Positions 15,699 to 25,384 of a stretch of DNA of 64,000 nucleotides are shown piece after piece (the stretch's first letter is position 1; every line of letters begins with the position of its first letter). The notes under the pieces were generated by a model. The model saw only the letters and a program-made list of their open reading frames with translations, was not told the origin of the DNA and searched no databases. Source of the DNA: Holophagaceae bacterium (GTDB taxonomy: Bacteria > Acidobacteriota > Holophagae > Holophagales > Holophagaceae); assembly GCA_016720465.1 (NCBI GenBank), contig JADKKO010000004.1, positions 124,001 to 188,000 on the forward strand, written 5' to 3'. The position numbers and the translations under genes were made by a program.

Positions 15699-17820
15699 AT
15701 GCAAAAAAATTATAAACTCCGCATGAATATCCTTTTGATTTGTTTAATGTTTTCAACCATAGCAACCACATTATCTTGTGGCGGAGGTGGTCGTGATTCG
15801 GTTCCAACTCCACCTCCCCCCCCCTGCACCAATAGGCCCTCCGACAAATGTAGCGGCATCAGGAGGCCAAATCCCTGGCTTCAGCGAGGGCTCATTAGGC
15901 ATCAAGATAACTTGGGATCCAAGTCCAGATAATGTGATTTACTACGAAATTCAACATACTTGGCCGGGGCAAATTCAGCCTATCATTATTGTCGTTTATT
16001 CGAGTGAACTAAGGGAACGCTGGATTTCGTTAGGACCAGAATTAATTCAAACTAGTATTCAGGTACGTGCATGGAAAAATGGAATTTATTCCACATGGTC
16101 GTCACCTGTATATCACAAAGCGGGTCCAAACCCACCTAGACTCGAAATACCAATTTTAGAAATTGATAATTCTGTACCGATTAAAATTGATCGAACCTCG
16201 CAGATGGCTGAAACAATAATCATTGAACGAGCTGAAGGTACTCCTGAATCGCATTCGAGCTGGGAAGTGATAAAGACAATTGATTACCTGGGTAATCCTT
16301 TGTTGAACACTTTTGATGCTGAAGTCAAAGAATTGCAAAATTATGTATATCGAGCCCGAAATCAATCACAAGGCTTGGTGGGAGGCTACTCACAAATTAT
16401 TTTTGCATCTACTGGAGTATTTATACCAGACCATTTTAAAGCAGAGCAGGTTAACAGCGGAGTGAGAATAAGTTGGATTAATCGATCTAAAATATACACA
16501 GCTTTGGAACTATTCAGAGCCGACGATTTTTCACCTTCTGGATCACCTGTAGGAGAAGTACTTGTTTCAAGTATGGATGCAAATACAACGGAAGGATTTG
16601 ATAATTCAATTATTCAAAGCGGATTCTATATATATTACCTCCGGTTAATAACTCCACAAACCAGGTGGTATGGATCAGTCTCCTCTGTCAGGTTCCTGGG
16701 TGTAGATTCCTTCCTAGAAAATACGTCAATGACGCTGCCACAGGTATTTACAGGGTTCCCCGGGGGACGCCCAAACGGCCCAACCTATACAATGACTGCT
16801 TATGACTATTCACTCACAATTAACAAGATTGGATTTGACCAAACTCCTGAGCATGTGATTAATCCAGTATCTGGGGCACCCCACCCAGGAATTTGGGTTG
16901 ATCTCTCTGAGAATCCCCATCTGCTTTATTTAAAGCCCAACGGACCGCCTGGTGGCGCTCCTTCGCAAACATTCATACACACATGGATGGAAAATGAGAT
17001 TTGGAAAGATGAAACAATTGGTGAGCTTCCAGTAAATATCCCATTTAATTGGGATGTGTACAGTCACGTTGCACTAGGCCCTGGTAACCCTCTGGCATTC
17101 ACAGTAGATCATATTAATTTACTTGGTTTCCAACCTTACAACGAAGATACACGTAAATTTTATTGGAAGGAAAATGGAACCTGGAAACCTGTGGAATATA
17201 AATTTTTATTCCACGTCGATACCTCGTCAGGACTTTCAGAAGGTCATGTATTTCTTAGTTATACTGTCACCAAGGATGGCACCTGGTTTGTTGCGTATGC
17301 GGGAACAGGAAATAACCTCATACTCTTTCAATCCACTGACCATGGCTCAACATGGTCTAGGCGAGATTTTGATGTACCTATTGATTATAGCAATCGGCCA
17401 GTCATACATGTACATATTATCTCCACTGATCATTTATTCATTTTTAGAGAACGGCTCAGCGCTCCTCCTCGCCCTAGTCTCGAATGGAATGCCCAGCAAG
17501 TTATCAATGGACTCGGAGGCCCAGAAGAACATGTTTTATTCAGTAATTCTACAGGTCATGGAGTGACGATCAGGTCTAGGTTCAATGCAACTACCAACAC
17601 ACTGGCAATCCTAGCCGACCCAAGTACAGGTTTGACGGTTGGAATTCGCCAAAGCAATGGTGAATGGAAAATTTGTCCGGTTCTTCCAGGCGAATGGCGT
17701 ATGGATGATCGACTGGATACTTGTCTTATCGATTGGGATGAAAGTCATAATAAACTGTATTTACTTGCTGATTATGAATCCATATTAGGTGGAATTAAAA
17801 TGAAATTGATAGAATGGTAG
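15699..17820 (+). pseudogene. Lipoprotein with fibronectin-III-like domain, broken at poly-C
   Basis: The N-terminus, from ATG 15699, encodes a signal peptide with lipobox (MNILLICLMFSTIATTLSC, then GGGG). This frame runs into a nine-C tract at 15816-15824 and then closes at 15932. The remaining about 660 residues continue in another frame, open from 15778 to 17820. Removing one C gives an uninterrupted protein of about 706 residues reading PTPPPPAPIGPPTNVAAS across the joint. The region after it (about 45-145) looks like a fibronectin type III domain (APIGPPTNVAAS...IKITWDPSPDNVIYYEIQHT), with further beta-rich sequence behind; an Asp-box-like SxDxGxTW (STDHGSTW) suggests a beta-propeller. 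The gene is strikingly AT-rich relative to its neighbours, pointing to transfer. It may be phase-variable, inactivated, or a sequencing error. Confidence 0.6.
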
Positions 17821-18106
17821 AATACATTAAAAAACCATTAAACCAATAAGAGACTACGAATCAAATGAAATTATTCACACGCTAAGTGTTATTTCACTTA
17901 ATCATTCATTAATGACGCTGCTATCAGTTGCCCATTTGTAGCACCAGTTCGGTCCCATCATCCGTGCGAGATTGTCATGATGCTATGCAAGCATTCGAAT
18001 CAAAGCAGTTTCTGCTGGCTTCTCTCGTTTGGATCCTCTACCGGAGGGTCTCCACTCCACCCATCCGCTCCGCGCTATCCTCACATTCACTAGAGGATCC
18101 CCGATC
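17821..18106. other. Intergenic region
   Basis: The AT-rich first half belongs to the transferred lipoprotein block, and the second half shows the GC-rich composition of the core genome; the switch is near 17930. I see no RNA gene or strong terminator. Confidence 0.4.
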
Positions 18107-19036
18107 ATGCGTCTCCTACCCACCATCGCCATCGCACTTCTCTCCCTTCTCACCGCCTGCCAACCCGCCCCGCCCGTCACAATCCCCCGCCCCACCATCC
18201 CCCAGGGGCCTCCACCCAAGCCCAAGATCGCCCTGGTCCTGGGCGGCGGCGCGGCGCGGGGCTTCGCCCATGTGGGCGTCATCCGGGCGCTGGAGCAGGA
18301 GAAGATCCCCATCGACATGGTGGTGGGCACCAGCGTGGGCGGCCTCATCGGCGCGATCTACGCGGCCGATGTCAACAGCTTCGACCTGGAATGGACCGCC
18401 TTCCAGCTTGAAAAGGACGACCTCTTCGACTTCGGGGTGCTGAATGCGGTCGTAGGCATGGGGCTCGCGAAGGGCGACAAGCTCGAAGCCTGGGTGAAGG
18501 GCCACATCAAGACCGCGAATATCGAGAACATGAAGATCCCCTTCGCCGCCGTGGCGACCGACCTGAATTGGGGCCACAAAGTGGTGCTCGACAAAGGCTC
18601 CGTGGCCCGCGCCATAAGAGCAAGCGCCGCGATCCCGGGCGTCTTCCAGCCGGTCCAGCACCAGGGCAAGATCCTGGTGGATGGCGGCGTCACGGACAAC
18701 ATCCCCATCTCGGTGGCCAAGGCCAAGGGCGCGGATATCGTGATCGCCGTGGACATCAGCGCGAACCTCGGCAACACGAACATCACCAACCTCGTGGGCG
18801 TCACGCTCCAGGCCACGAGCATCATGTTCGCCCGCAACGTCGAACACGCCAAGAAGGACGCCGATGTCCTGATCACGCCCGGAGGCATCGGCGATGTCGG
18901 CATGCTCGATTTCACCCAGAAGAAACGCTGCATGCAGGCAGGCATCGCGGCCACGCAGCAGGCCATGCCGGCCATCCGCAAGGCCATCGAGGCCTGGGTC
19001 GCGGCCCATACGCAGCCGGTCGTCCAAACGCCTTGA
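18107..19036 (+). CDS. Patatin-like phospholipase lipoprotein
   Basis: The 309-residue product, counted from the ATG at 18107 (AGAGG upstream), starts with a lipoprotein signal ending LLTAC (residues about 14-18). A proline-rich linker and a patatin domain follow. All diagnostic elements are visible: the oxyanion loop LGGGAARGFAHVG (about 45-57), the nucleophile elbow GTSVGG and the catalytic aspartate in VDGGVTDN. Patatins are Ser-Asp lipid acyl hydrolases; this RssA/YlbK-like single-domain form probably acts at the outer or inner membrane on phospholipids. The frame is open upstream to 18029, but the signal peptide fixes the start at 18107. The gmk gene follows after 34 bases on the same strand. 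Confidence 0.9.
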   Translation: MRLLPTIAIALLSLLTACQPAPPVTIPRPTIPQGPPPKPKIALVLGGGAARGFAHVGVIRALEQEKIPIDMVVGTSVGGLIGAIYAADVNSFDLEWTAFQLEKDDLFDFGVLNAVVGMGLAKGDKLEAWVKGHIKTANIENMKIPFAAVATDLNWGHKVVLDKGSVARAIRASAAIPGVFQPVQHQGKILVDGGVTDNIPISVAKAKGADIVIAVDISANLGNTNITNLVGVTLQATSIMFARNVEHAKKDADVLITPGGIGDVGMLDFTQKKRCMQAGIAATQQAMPAIRKAIEAWVAAHTQPVVQTP

Positions 19037-19070
19037 TTCCCCGTTAAGCTATTGTTTTGGGCTGTTTTTC

Positions 19071-19685
19071 ATGCGCACCCATCCCGGCAACGTCTTCGTG
19101 ATCTCCGCCCCTTCGGGGACGGGTAAGTCCACGCTGGCCCACCGGCTGGTGGCTTCGCTCGACGATCTCATCTTCTCCATTTCCACCACCACGCGCGCGC
19201 CGCGGGCCAGCGAGGTGGACGGCAAGGACTATTTTTTTGTGGATGACGCGACCTTCGACCGGATGGTGCACGAGGACGGCTTCATCGAGTGGGTGCAGGT
19301 CTACGGGAACCGCTATGGGACAGGCCGGAAGTGGCTCCAGGGCGTTCTTGATTCGGGCCAGGACGTGCTGCTGGATATCGAGACCACCGGCGCCTTGAAC
19401 CTGCGCCGCGCCATTCCCGACGCGGTGATGATCTTCATCCTCCCGCCTTCCGCGGCGGAGCTGGAGCGCCGCCTGCGCGGACGGGGCAAGGACTCCGAAA
19501 CGCAGATCCAGGAGCGCTTGAAATATGCCCGGCATGAGCTGGAGCTTTACCACGCCTATGATTTCCTGGTGGTGAACGAGGACCTGGAATCGGCGTACAG
19601 GCAGATGGAATCCATCGTCTGGGCTACCCGGGTCCGCCGGGAACGCATGGTGGGAAAAGCGCAGGCGATACTAAGCGGGTTCTAG
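19071..19685 (+). CDS. gmk: Guanylate kinase
   Basis: The 205-residue enzyme phosphorylates GMP to GDP with ATP. The P-loop SAPSGTGKST lies at about residues 12-21. The GMP-binding region SISTTTRAPRASEVDGKDYFF, followed by FIEWVQVYGNRYGT, matches guanylate kinases closely, as does the lid region RRLRGRGKDSETQIQERL. Length is normal. I chose the ATG at 19071 because the protein then begins just before the P-loop as in the family; the open frame extends upstream into the patatin gene. It sits between the patatin gene and the processing protease, all on the plus strand. Confidence 0.95.
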   Translation: MRTHPGNVFVISAPSGTGKSTLAHRLVASLDDLIFSISTTTRAPRASEVDGKDYFFVDDATFDRMVHEDGFIEWVQVYGNRYGTGRKWLQGVLDSGQDVLLDIETTGALNLRRAIPDAVMIFILPPSAAELERRLRGRGKDSETQIQERLKYARHELELYHAYDFLVVNEDLESAYRQMESIVWATRVRRERMVGKAQAILSGF

Positions 19686-19704
19686 GCCCGGAACGAGAAC
19701 AGCC

Positions 19705-21330
19705 ATGGCAGCACCCAAACAGTTACACGGCAAAGGATTGAAAATGGCGCGTTGGGTTTCGAAAAACTGGATGTGGGTCATGGTGGCGGGCACCACCGCC
19801 GTCTACGCGCCGCTGGCGGGGCGCACCGGCGACGAGCGGGCCCAGGCCCGGAGCCTGGACACGCTCACGGAAATCATGGGCCTGTTGGAAAAAAAGACCG
19901 TCGAGCCGCCGAATCCGCGGCAGCTCACCAAGTCCAGCATCCAGGGCATGCTCCACACCCTGGATCCCCACTCGAACTACATGGATGAAGGCGAATTCCG
20001 CATGATGCGCGAGGACCAGCGGGCCTCGTTCTACGGCATCGGCTCCATCATCAGCCAGCAGGCGGACGGCATCGTGGTCATGTCCACGGTGCGGGGCGGC
20101 CCCAGCGAGAAGGTGGGCATCCGGCCTGGCGACTACCTGCGGGAGATCGACGGCAAAAGCACCGAGGGCTGGACCAACACCCAAGCTGTGCAGAAGCTCC
20201 GGGGCGAAAAAGGGACGCCGGTGGAGGTGGCCGTGCAGCGGGCCGGCTACCCGGACCTGGTGCGCTTCACCATCACCCGCGGGGAAATCCCCACCAACAG
20301 CGTCTATTACGCCTTCATGCTGGACAAGGACACGGGCTTCATCCTGATCAAGGACTTCGGCGAAGCCACCAGCGAAGAGTTCGAGCGGGCCGTGGAGAAG
20401 CTCAAGGGCCAGGGCATGAAAAAGCTCGTGCTGGACCTGCGCAACAACGGCGGCGGCGTGCTGGATGCGGCCGTGGGCATCTGCCGGCAGCTGGTGGGTC
20501 CCGGCGAACTGATCGTCACGCAGAAGGGCCGCGACGGCCGCGACACGGTCGAGACCCGGGCGCCCAAGGGTTCGGTCATGGATCCCTTCCCCGTGGTGAT
20601 CCTCGTGAACCGCGGCACCGCCTCGGCTTCGGAAATCGTCACGGGCGCCGTGCAGGACCACGACCGCGGACTGGTGGTCGGCACCACCTCCTGGGGCAAG
20701 GGCCTGGTGCAGAGCGTCCTCACCATCGGCCGCAGCCGCGGCCTGGCGCTCACCACCGGCCGCTACTACACCCCCTCGGGGCGCAGCATCCAGCGCGACT
20801 ACATGCACGGGCTGGACGACTACTACAACCCCGAAGAGGATGCCAAGGTTCCCATCAAGCCCGAAGGCCCGCCCTACAAGACGGACCTGGGCCGCACGGT
20901 CTACGGCGGCGGGGGCATCACGCCGGACTACATCGTGCCCGCCGCCCTGCTCAAGCCCTTTGTGGGCAATCTCCGCTTCCGCACCTCGGCCTTCTTCAAG
21001 TTCGCCGTGCACGAAAAAGAGCGCTTCGGCGTGAAGCAGGATGTGGGCGCCGACGACGTGGTGCTGGCGAGGTTCCGGCAATGGACCCTGGAACAGAAGA
21101 TCGCCATCACCGACAAGGAGTGGGAAGAGAACAAGGAGGAGATGCGGGACCAGATCTCCTATGAGATGCAGAACCTGGCCTACGGACTGGACGCGGGCTT
21201 CAAGTACCTCTGCACCAAGGATCCCCAGGTGCAGAAGGCCCTTTCCCTGATGCCCGAAGCCGCCGGCTTGGCCCAGAAAAAGATCCTCGTCCAGAAGCTG
21301 GGGGTCGCGACCACCGTGGCGCAATACTGA
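19705..21330 (+). CDS. S41 C-terminal processing protease (CtpA-like)
   Basis: The product (541 residues) is a periplasmic serine protease of the tail-specific/carboxy-terminal processing family. A membrane or signal segment is near residues 20-40 (WMWVMVAGTTAVYAPLA). A PDZ domain occupies about 100-190 (DGIVVMSTVRGGPSEKVGIRPGDYLREIDG). The S41 catalytic domain contains LDLRNNGGGVLDAAV, the serine region RGTASASEIVTGA (about 301-313) and the catalytic lysine in TSWGKGLVQ. A C-terminal extension of about 130 residues follows the catalytic core. An alternative start is the ATG at 19744, which would place the membrane segment nearer the N-terminus; I cannot decide between them. Substrates unknown; such proteases trim or degrade envelope proteins. 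Confidence 0.9.
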   Translation: MAAPKQLHGKGLKMARWVSKNWMWVMVAGTTAVYAPLAGRTGDERAQARSLDTLTEIMGLLEKKTVEPPNPRQLTKSSIQGMLHTLDPHSNYMDEGEFRMMREDQRASFYGIGSIISQQADGIVVMSTVRGGPSEKVGIRPGDYLREIDGKSTEGWTNTQAVQKLRGEKGTPVEVAVQRAGYPDLVRFTITRGEIPTNSVYYAFMLDKDTGFILIKDFGEATSEEFERAVEKLKGQGMKKLVLDLRNNGGGVLDAAVGICRQLVGPGELIVTQKGRDGRDTVETRAPKGSVMDPFPVVILVNRGTASASEIVTGAVQDHDRGLVVGTTSWGKGLVQSVLTIGRSRGLALTTGRYYTPSGRSIQRDYMHGLDDYYNPEEDAKVPIKPEGPPYKTDLGRTVYGGGGITPDYIVPAALLKPFVGNLRFRTSAFFKFAVHEKERFGVKQDVGADDVVLARFRQWTLEQKIAITDKEWEENKEEMRDQISYEMQNLAYGLDAGFKYLCTKDPQVQKALSLMPEAAGLAQKKILVQKLGVATTVAQY

Positions 21331-21351
21331 TCCATCCAGGCAACTACATTA

Positions 21352-21379
21352 GATTAATTTATGACTTCATAAATTAATC
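21352..21379. promoter_or_regulatory. 28-base perfect palindrome upstream of acyl-CoA dehydrogenase
   Basis: GATTAATTTATGA at 21352-21364 is followed by CT and its exact reverse complement TCATAAATTAATC at 21367-21379. It lies 53 bases before the acyl-CoA dehydrogenase start and is the only AT-rich island between two GC-rich genes. Length and symmetry suit an operator for a dimeric repressor such as a TetR-type fatty-acid regulator. A terminator role for the upstream gene is less likely, as there is no T-run. Confidence 0.5.
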
Positions 21380-21432
21380 GTGCACCCGCGGTCCAGGGCC
21401 AGTAGGCTTGGCTCTAACCGAGCGGGGCCACC

Positions 21433-22578
21433 ATGGATTTCACCCTTCCTGAACATGTCGAAGCGCTGCGCCAGTCGTTGCGCAAATTCGCCGAAAAGGA
21501 GATCCGTCCCCACGTCATGGAATGGGATGAATCCAAAACCTATCCCATGGCCATCATCAAGCAGCTTGGCGAAATGGGGATGCTCGGCGTCATCTTCCCC
21601 GAGGAATACGGCGGCGCGGGCATGGGCTACATCGAGTACGCCGTGGTGGTGGAAGAACTTTCACGGGTCTGCGGCAGCGTCGGCATCAGCATCGCGGCCC
21701 ACAACAGCCTCTGCTCGAACCACATCTACGCCATGGGCAACGAGGCGCAGAAACAGAAATACCTAAAGCCCTTGGCGTCGGGGAAAGTGATCGGCGCCTG
21801 GGGCCTCACGGAGCCCGGCGCAGGCAGCGACGCCGGCGCGCAGCTCACCACCGCCCGCAAAGACGGCAGCCACTACATCCTGAACGGCACCAAGAATTTC
21901 ATCACCCACGGCACCGTGGGCGAGATCGCCGTCGTGATGGCCCGCACCAGCCCCGGCAATGGGACCAACGGCATCAGCGCCTTCATCCTTGAGAAAGGCA
22001 TGCCCGGCTTCCGCGCCGGCAAGCAGGAAAACAAGTTGGGACTGCGCGCCAGCGACACCTCGGAACTCATCTTCGAGGATGTGAAGGTGCCCGCCGAAAA
22101 CATGCTGGGCGAAGAGGGCGTGGGGTTCCGCCAGGCCATGAAGACGCTGGACGGCGGCCGCATCAGCATCGGCGCCCTGGCGCTTGGAATGGCCCAAGGG
22201 GCCTACGAAGAGTCCGTGAAGTATTCCAAGATCCGCCACACCTTCGGCAAGCCCCTGAGCGGGCATCAGGCCATCCAGTTCAAGCTCGCGGACATGGCCG
22301 TGCAGATCGAGGCCGCGCGCCTGCTCATCTACCAGGCGGCGAATCTCAAGGACCAGGGCCTGCCCTACGCCAAGGCCGCCAGCATGGCCAAGCTCTTCAG
22401 CTCCGAGATCGCCTGCAAGGTGGCCGAGGAGGCCGTGCAGATCCACGGCGGCTACGGCTACATCAAGGATTACCCCGTGGAAAAGTACTACCGCGACGTG
22501 AAGCTCTGCACCATCGGCGAAGGCACCTCGGAAATCCAGAGGACCGTCATCGCGCGGTACATCCTGAATGAATTTTGA
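21433..22578 (+). CDS. Acyl-CoA dehydrogenase
   Basis: The 381-residue flavoprotein has the usual family length and order. It contains an N-terminal helical domain, a beta domain with the FAD/substrate motif GAWGLTEPGAGSDAGAQ (about residues 119-135) and ITHGTVGEIAVVMA, and a C-terminal helical domain. The latter carries the adenine-binding region VQIHGGYGYIKDYPVEKYYRDVKLCTIGEGTSEIQ (positions about 338-372). The catalytic glutamate expected in short/medium-chain enzymes corresponds to the GEGTSE stretch. It catalyses the first step of beta-oxidation of short- or medium-chain acyl-CoA; butyryl-CoA dehydrogenase is the closest look-alike. No etfAB genes are adjacent. Confidence 0.93.
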   Translation: MDFTLPEHVEALRQSLRKFAEKEIRPHVMEWDESKTYPMAIIKQLGEMGMLGVIFPEEYGGAGMGYIEYAVVVEELSRVCGSVGISIAAHNSLCSNHIYAMGNEAQKQKYLKPLASGKVIGAWGLTEPGAGSDAGAQLTTARKDGSHYILNGTKNFITHGTVGEIAVVMARTSPGNGTNGISAFILEKGMPGFRAGKQENKLGLRASDTSELIFEDVKVPAENMLGEEGVGFRQAMKTLDGGRISIGALALGMAQGAYEESVKYSKIRHTFGKPLSGHQAIQFKLADMAVQIEAARLLIYQAANLKDQGLPYAKAASMAKLFSSEIACKVAEEAVQIHGGYGYIKDYPVEKYYRDVKLCTIGEGTSEIQRTVIARYILNEF

Positions 22579-22613
22579 ACCACGAACGAACGCGAATAGC
22601 CGCGAGTAAATAT

Positions 22614-23216
22614 CCCCCGGCAGAGCCGGGGGCTTTATCAGTGAGCCGCTCAAAGCGCCCCATTTGTTGAGCCACCTTACGGTGGCGACCTTAGCGAAAG
22701 AGTGAAAGTTGTTCAAATCTCTGATCCTCTTTTTCTTGGTGCCGGATGTAATCCGCACCACCGCTTGTCGCGCCCCACCGTTGACACGAAATACCCTCGT
22801 GCCCAAAGTGCTGCCCACGAAATTGCGCTTCTCTCCATACACCCGCGCCAAATGGATCGCGCTCTTCCCTTTGATGAACCGATCACCTGCGACACCGCAT
22901 ACTTCGGTGGAATCGAGATCAGCATGTGAACGTGGTCAGCCATCAGGTGCCCTTCCTCGATTCGACTCTCCTTCTGCTCCGCCAACTTCCGGAACACCTC
23001 ACCCAGATGTGGCCGCAGCTTTTCGTAAAGTGTCTTTCTCCTACACTTCGGAATGAAGACGATGTGATACTTACACTCCCATTTCGAGGGCTTAGACTTT
23101 CAGTCAGGTCCATCTTGGTTCTCCTCCTGTGTGTGCTTGGCGGCTCACAAGAATGAGTTTCCGAGATGGACTCCCTTGAATGTCAAACTTCTGCTGTCAC
23201 CCCGGCAGAGCCGGGG
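22614..23216 (-). mobile_element. IS200/IS605-type insertion sequence, decayed
   Basis: A broken Y1 transposase gene (22691-23113) is enclosed by two copies of the hairpin CCCCGGCAGAGCCGGGG, at 22614-22633 and 23200-23216. Such subterminal hairpins, and the absence of terminal inverted repeats, are normal for IS200/IS605 elements, which move as single strands. The element occupies most of the gap between the acyl-CoA dehydrogenase and the S9 peptidase. Confidence 0.75.
22691..23113 (-). pseudogene. tnpA: IS200 TnpA transposase pseudogene
   Basis: Read across several frame changes, the minus strand gives MDLTESLSP, then WECKYHIVFIPKCRRKTLY, EKLRPHLGEVFRKLAEQKE, the catalytic HUH region MADHVHMLISIPPKYAVSQ, FIKGKSAIHLARVYGEKRNF, WARGYFVSTVG with the nucleophilic tyrosine, and DYIRHQEKEDQRFEQLSLFR before a stop at 22691. 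Every conserved block of the IS200 transposase is present, but at least four single-base frame changes break it, near 23080, 22890, 22825 and 22780. The gene is therefore inactive unless the sequence contains errors. The ATG at 23113 is preceded by AGGAGAACC. Confidence 0.8.
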
Positions 23217-23302
23217 GTTTTCCTGGGATAAATAAAAACGATGTGCGGGCGGGCCTTCCAGCCCGCCCGTTATCATTCAGGTAGTCAACTGGGAGCCCCC
23301 CC

Positions 23303-25384
23303 ATGCGCATCCTCCTCACGCCCATCGCCGCGCTGCTGGCCCTGGCCCCTGCTTCCGCCGGGAGGCCCATGCAGGTCGCGGATCTCTTCAAGGTCAAGCG
23401 GGTGGGGGATCCGCAGGTGTCGGCCCTGGGCGACATCGCCTACCAGGTGGGGTCGGTCGATCTGGAAAGCAACCGGGTCACCACCCGCATCTGGCTCCAG
23501 CGGGCCGGGCGGGAGGGCGCGCCGGGCATGAAGGAGCCCGCCCCCCTGAACCTGGGGGAAGGCTCCCAATCCCATCCCCGCTTCAGCCCCGATGGCACCA
23601 AGATCTGCTTCGAGCAGGGCGGCCAGCTCTGGATCGAGGATACGGCCGGGCGCATCCGGCGCCAGCTCACGACGGTGCCCGGCGGCGCCAGCGGGGCCTC
23701 CTGGAGCCCCGACGGCAAGTGGATCGCCTTCACGTCCGCCATCGTGCCCTCCGGCAGCTGGGATGACAACGCCAAGTACCTCGCCGCCAAAGCCAAATCG
23801 AAAACCAGCCTCCGCCGCTATGGCACCCTGATGTTCCGCCGCTGGACCGAATGGTTCGACCCCTTGCAGAAGCAGCATCTCTTCGTGGTCCGGGCGGACA
23901 CGCCGCCGGCGCCCACGGAATTCCCGCGGGATCTGACCCCGGGCTTCGGCTTCGATGCGCCGAATTTCGCGGATGTCGCCAGTGGCGACGAGTACGCCTG
24001 GGCGCCGGACTCCAGGTCCATCGCCTTCGGCGCCAATCCCCAGCAGGACCAGGCCATCAGCACCAATGGCGAAATCTTCGAAGTGGCCCTGGCCGGCGGC
24101 CTTCCCAGGCTCATCAGCCGGAATCCGGCCATGGACACGACACCGCGCTATTCGCCGGACGGCAAGTACATGGCCTGGCGGGCCCAGATGCGGCCCGGGT
24201 ACGAGGCGGACAAGTTCCGGCTCTGGATCATGGACCGTGCCTCCGGGAAGGTCGTGAAGACCACGGAAAGCTTGGATCTCAGTGTGGGGAATTACTCATG
24301 GAACGGCGATGGGATCCTCTTCACCGCCGACGAGAAGGGCAAGGTGGAGCTCTATGCCTGGGAGCCCTTCGGGGATGCCAAGGCCCGGCGCATCAGCGAT
24401 GGCCTGCATGTGGAAAGCCTCGCGGTGATGCCCGGCGGCGACCGAGTGCTCGCCCAGATGAGCAGCACCGCGGCGCCGATGGATGTCTACACCGTGGACC
24501 TGAAATCCGGGAAGGCGACCCGGGCAACCCACCACAACGCAGCGCTGGCCGAGGAGCTGGGACTCAACCAGCCGGAACCATTCTGGTTCAAAGGCGGCGC
24601 GGGCAAGGATGGGAAAGCGCCGCGGGTGCAGGGTTTCATCATCAAACCCGTGGATTTCGACCCCGCCAAAAGCTACCCCGTGGTCTACCTGATCCACGGC
24701 GGGCCCCAAGGGGCCTGGAGTGACGCCTGGAGCCACCGCTGGAATCCCCAATTGTGGGCCGGTGCCGGTTTTGTGGTGGTGGAAGTGAATCCCCGCGGCT
24801 CCTTCGGATACGGCCAGATCTTCACTGATGAGATCCGTGGCGATTGGAACGGCCTGGTGATGAAGGACATCATGAACGGCCTGGACGCGGCCTTGAAGCA
24901 GGTGCCCAATGCCGATCCGAAGCGCGTGGTGGCCGCGGGCGCCAGCTACGGCGGCTACGCGGTGAACTGGATGGCCGGCCACTATGCGGACCGCTTTGCG
25001 GCCTTCATCAGCCACGCGGGCATCTACAACACCGAGTCCATGCAGCTGGCCACCGAAGAGTTGTGGTTCCCGCGCTGGGAATTCAAGGGCTGGCCCTGGG
25101 AGAACCCGCAGACCAAGGCCTTGTGGCAGCGCCAGAGCCCCCACAACGCCGCGCAGAATTTCAAAAAGCCCATGCTCGTGTCCCACGGCGAGCTGGATTA
25201 CCGCGTGCCCTTCACCGAAGGCATCCAGCTCTACCAGACCCTCCAGCTGCGCCACGTGCCCAGCGAATTCCTGGTCTGGCCCGACGAGGGCCACTGGGTG
25301 CTGAAACCCCAGAACAGCCAGGCCTGGCACAAGGCTGTGCTGGGCTGGGCCGAGAAATGGACGAAGGCCGATGCCGGAAAGTAA
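23303..25384 (+). CDS. S9 family serine peptidase (dipeptidyl/acylaminoacyl peptidase)
   Basis: The 693-residue product has a signal peptide (about 1-19, ending APASA), a beta-propeller of WD40/TolB-like PD40 blades (about 60-410, for example PRFSPDGTKICFEQGG, WSPDGKWIAFTS, PRYSPDGKYMAWRA) and a C-terminal alpha/beta-hydrolase peptidase domain (about 430-690). The nucleophile sits in GASYGGYAVNW (Ser about 547). The acid is in the VSHGELDYRVPF stretch and the histidine in DEGHWV. It should be an exported prolyl-oligopeptidase-family enzyme cleaving short peptides. The start is supported by GGGAG upstream. Its last 14 bases overlap the next small membrane gene. Confidence 0.92.
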   Translation: MRILLTPIAALLALAPASAGRPMQVADLFKVKRVGDPQVSALGDIAYQVGSVDLESNRVTTRIWLQRAGREGAPGMKEPAPLNLGEGSQSHPRFSPDGTKICFEQGGQLWIEDTAGRIRRQLTTVPGGASGASWSPDGKWIAFTSAIVPSGSWDDNAKYLAAKAKSKTSLRRYGTLMFRRWTEWFDPLQKQHLFVVRADTPPAPTEFPRDLTPGFGFDAPNFADVASGDEYAWAPDSRSIAFGANPQQDQAISTNGEIFEVALAGGLPRLISRNPAMDTTPRYSPDGKYMAWRAQMRPGYEADKFRLWIMDRASGKVVKTTESLDLSVGNYSWNGDGILFTADEKGKVELYAWEPFGDAKARRISDGLHVESLAVMPGGDRVLAQMSSTAAPMDVYTVDLKSGKATRATHHNAALAEELGLNQPEPFWFKGGAGKDGKAPRVQGFIIKPVDFDPAKSYPVVYLIHGGPQGAWSDAWSHRWNPQLWAGAGFVVVEVNPRGSFGYGQIFTDEIRGDWNGLVMKDIMNGLDAALKQVPNADPKRVVAAGASYGGYAVNWMAGHYADRFAAFISHAGIYNTESMQLATEELWFPRWEFKGWPWENPQTKALWQRQSPHNAAQNFKKPMLVSHGELDYRVPFTEGIQLYQTLQLRHVPSEFLVWPDEGHWVLKPQNSQAWHKAVLGWAEKWTKADAGK

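Noticed and set aside
19723..21324. Long minus-strand open frame opposite the processing protease
   Set aside because: It is His/Gly/Val-rich antisense of a GC-rich gene whose plus-strand product has clear PDZ and S41 motifs.
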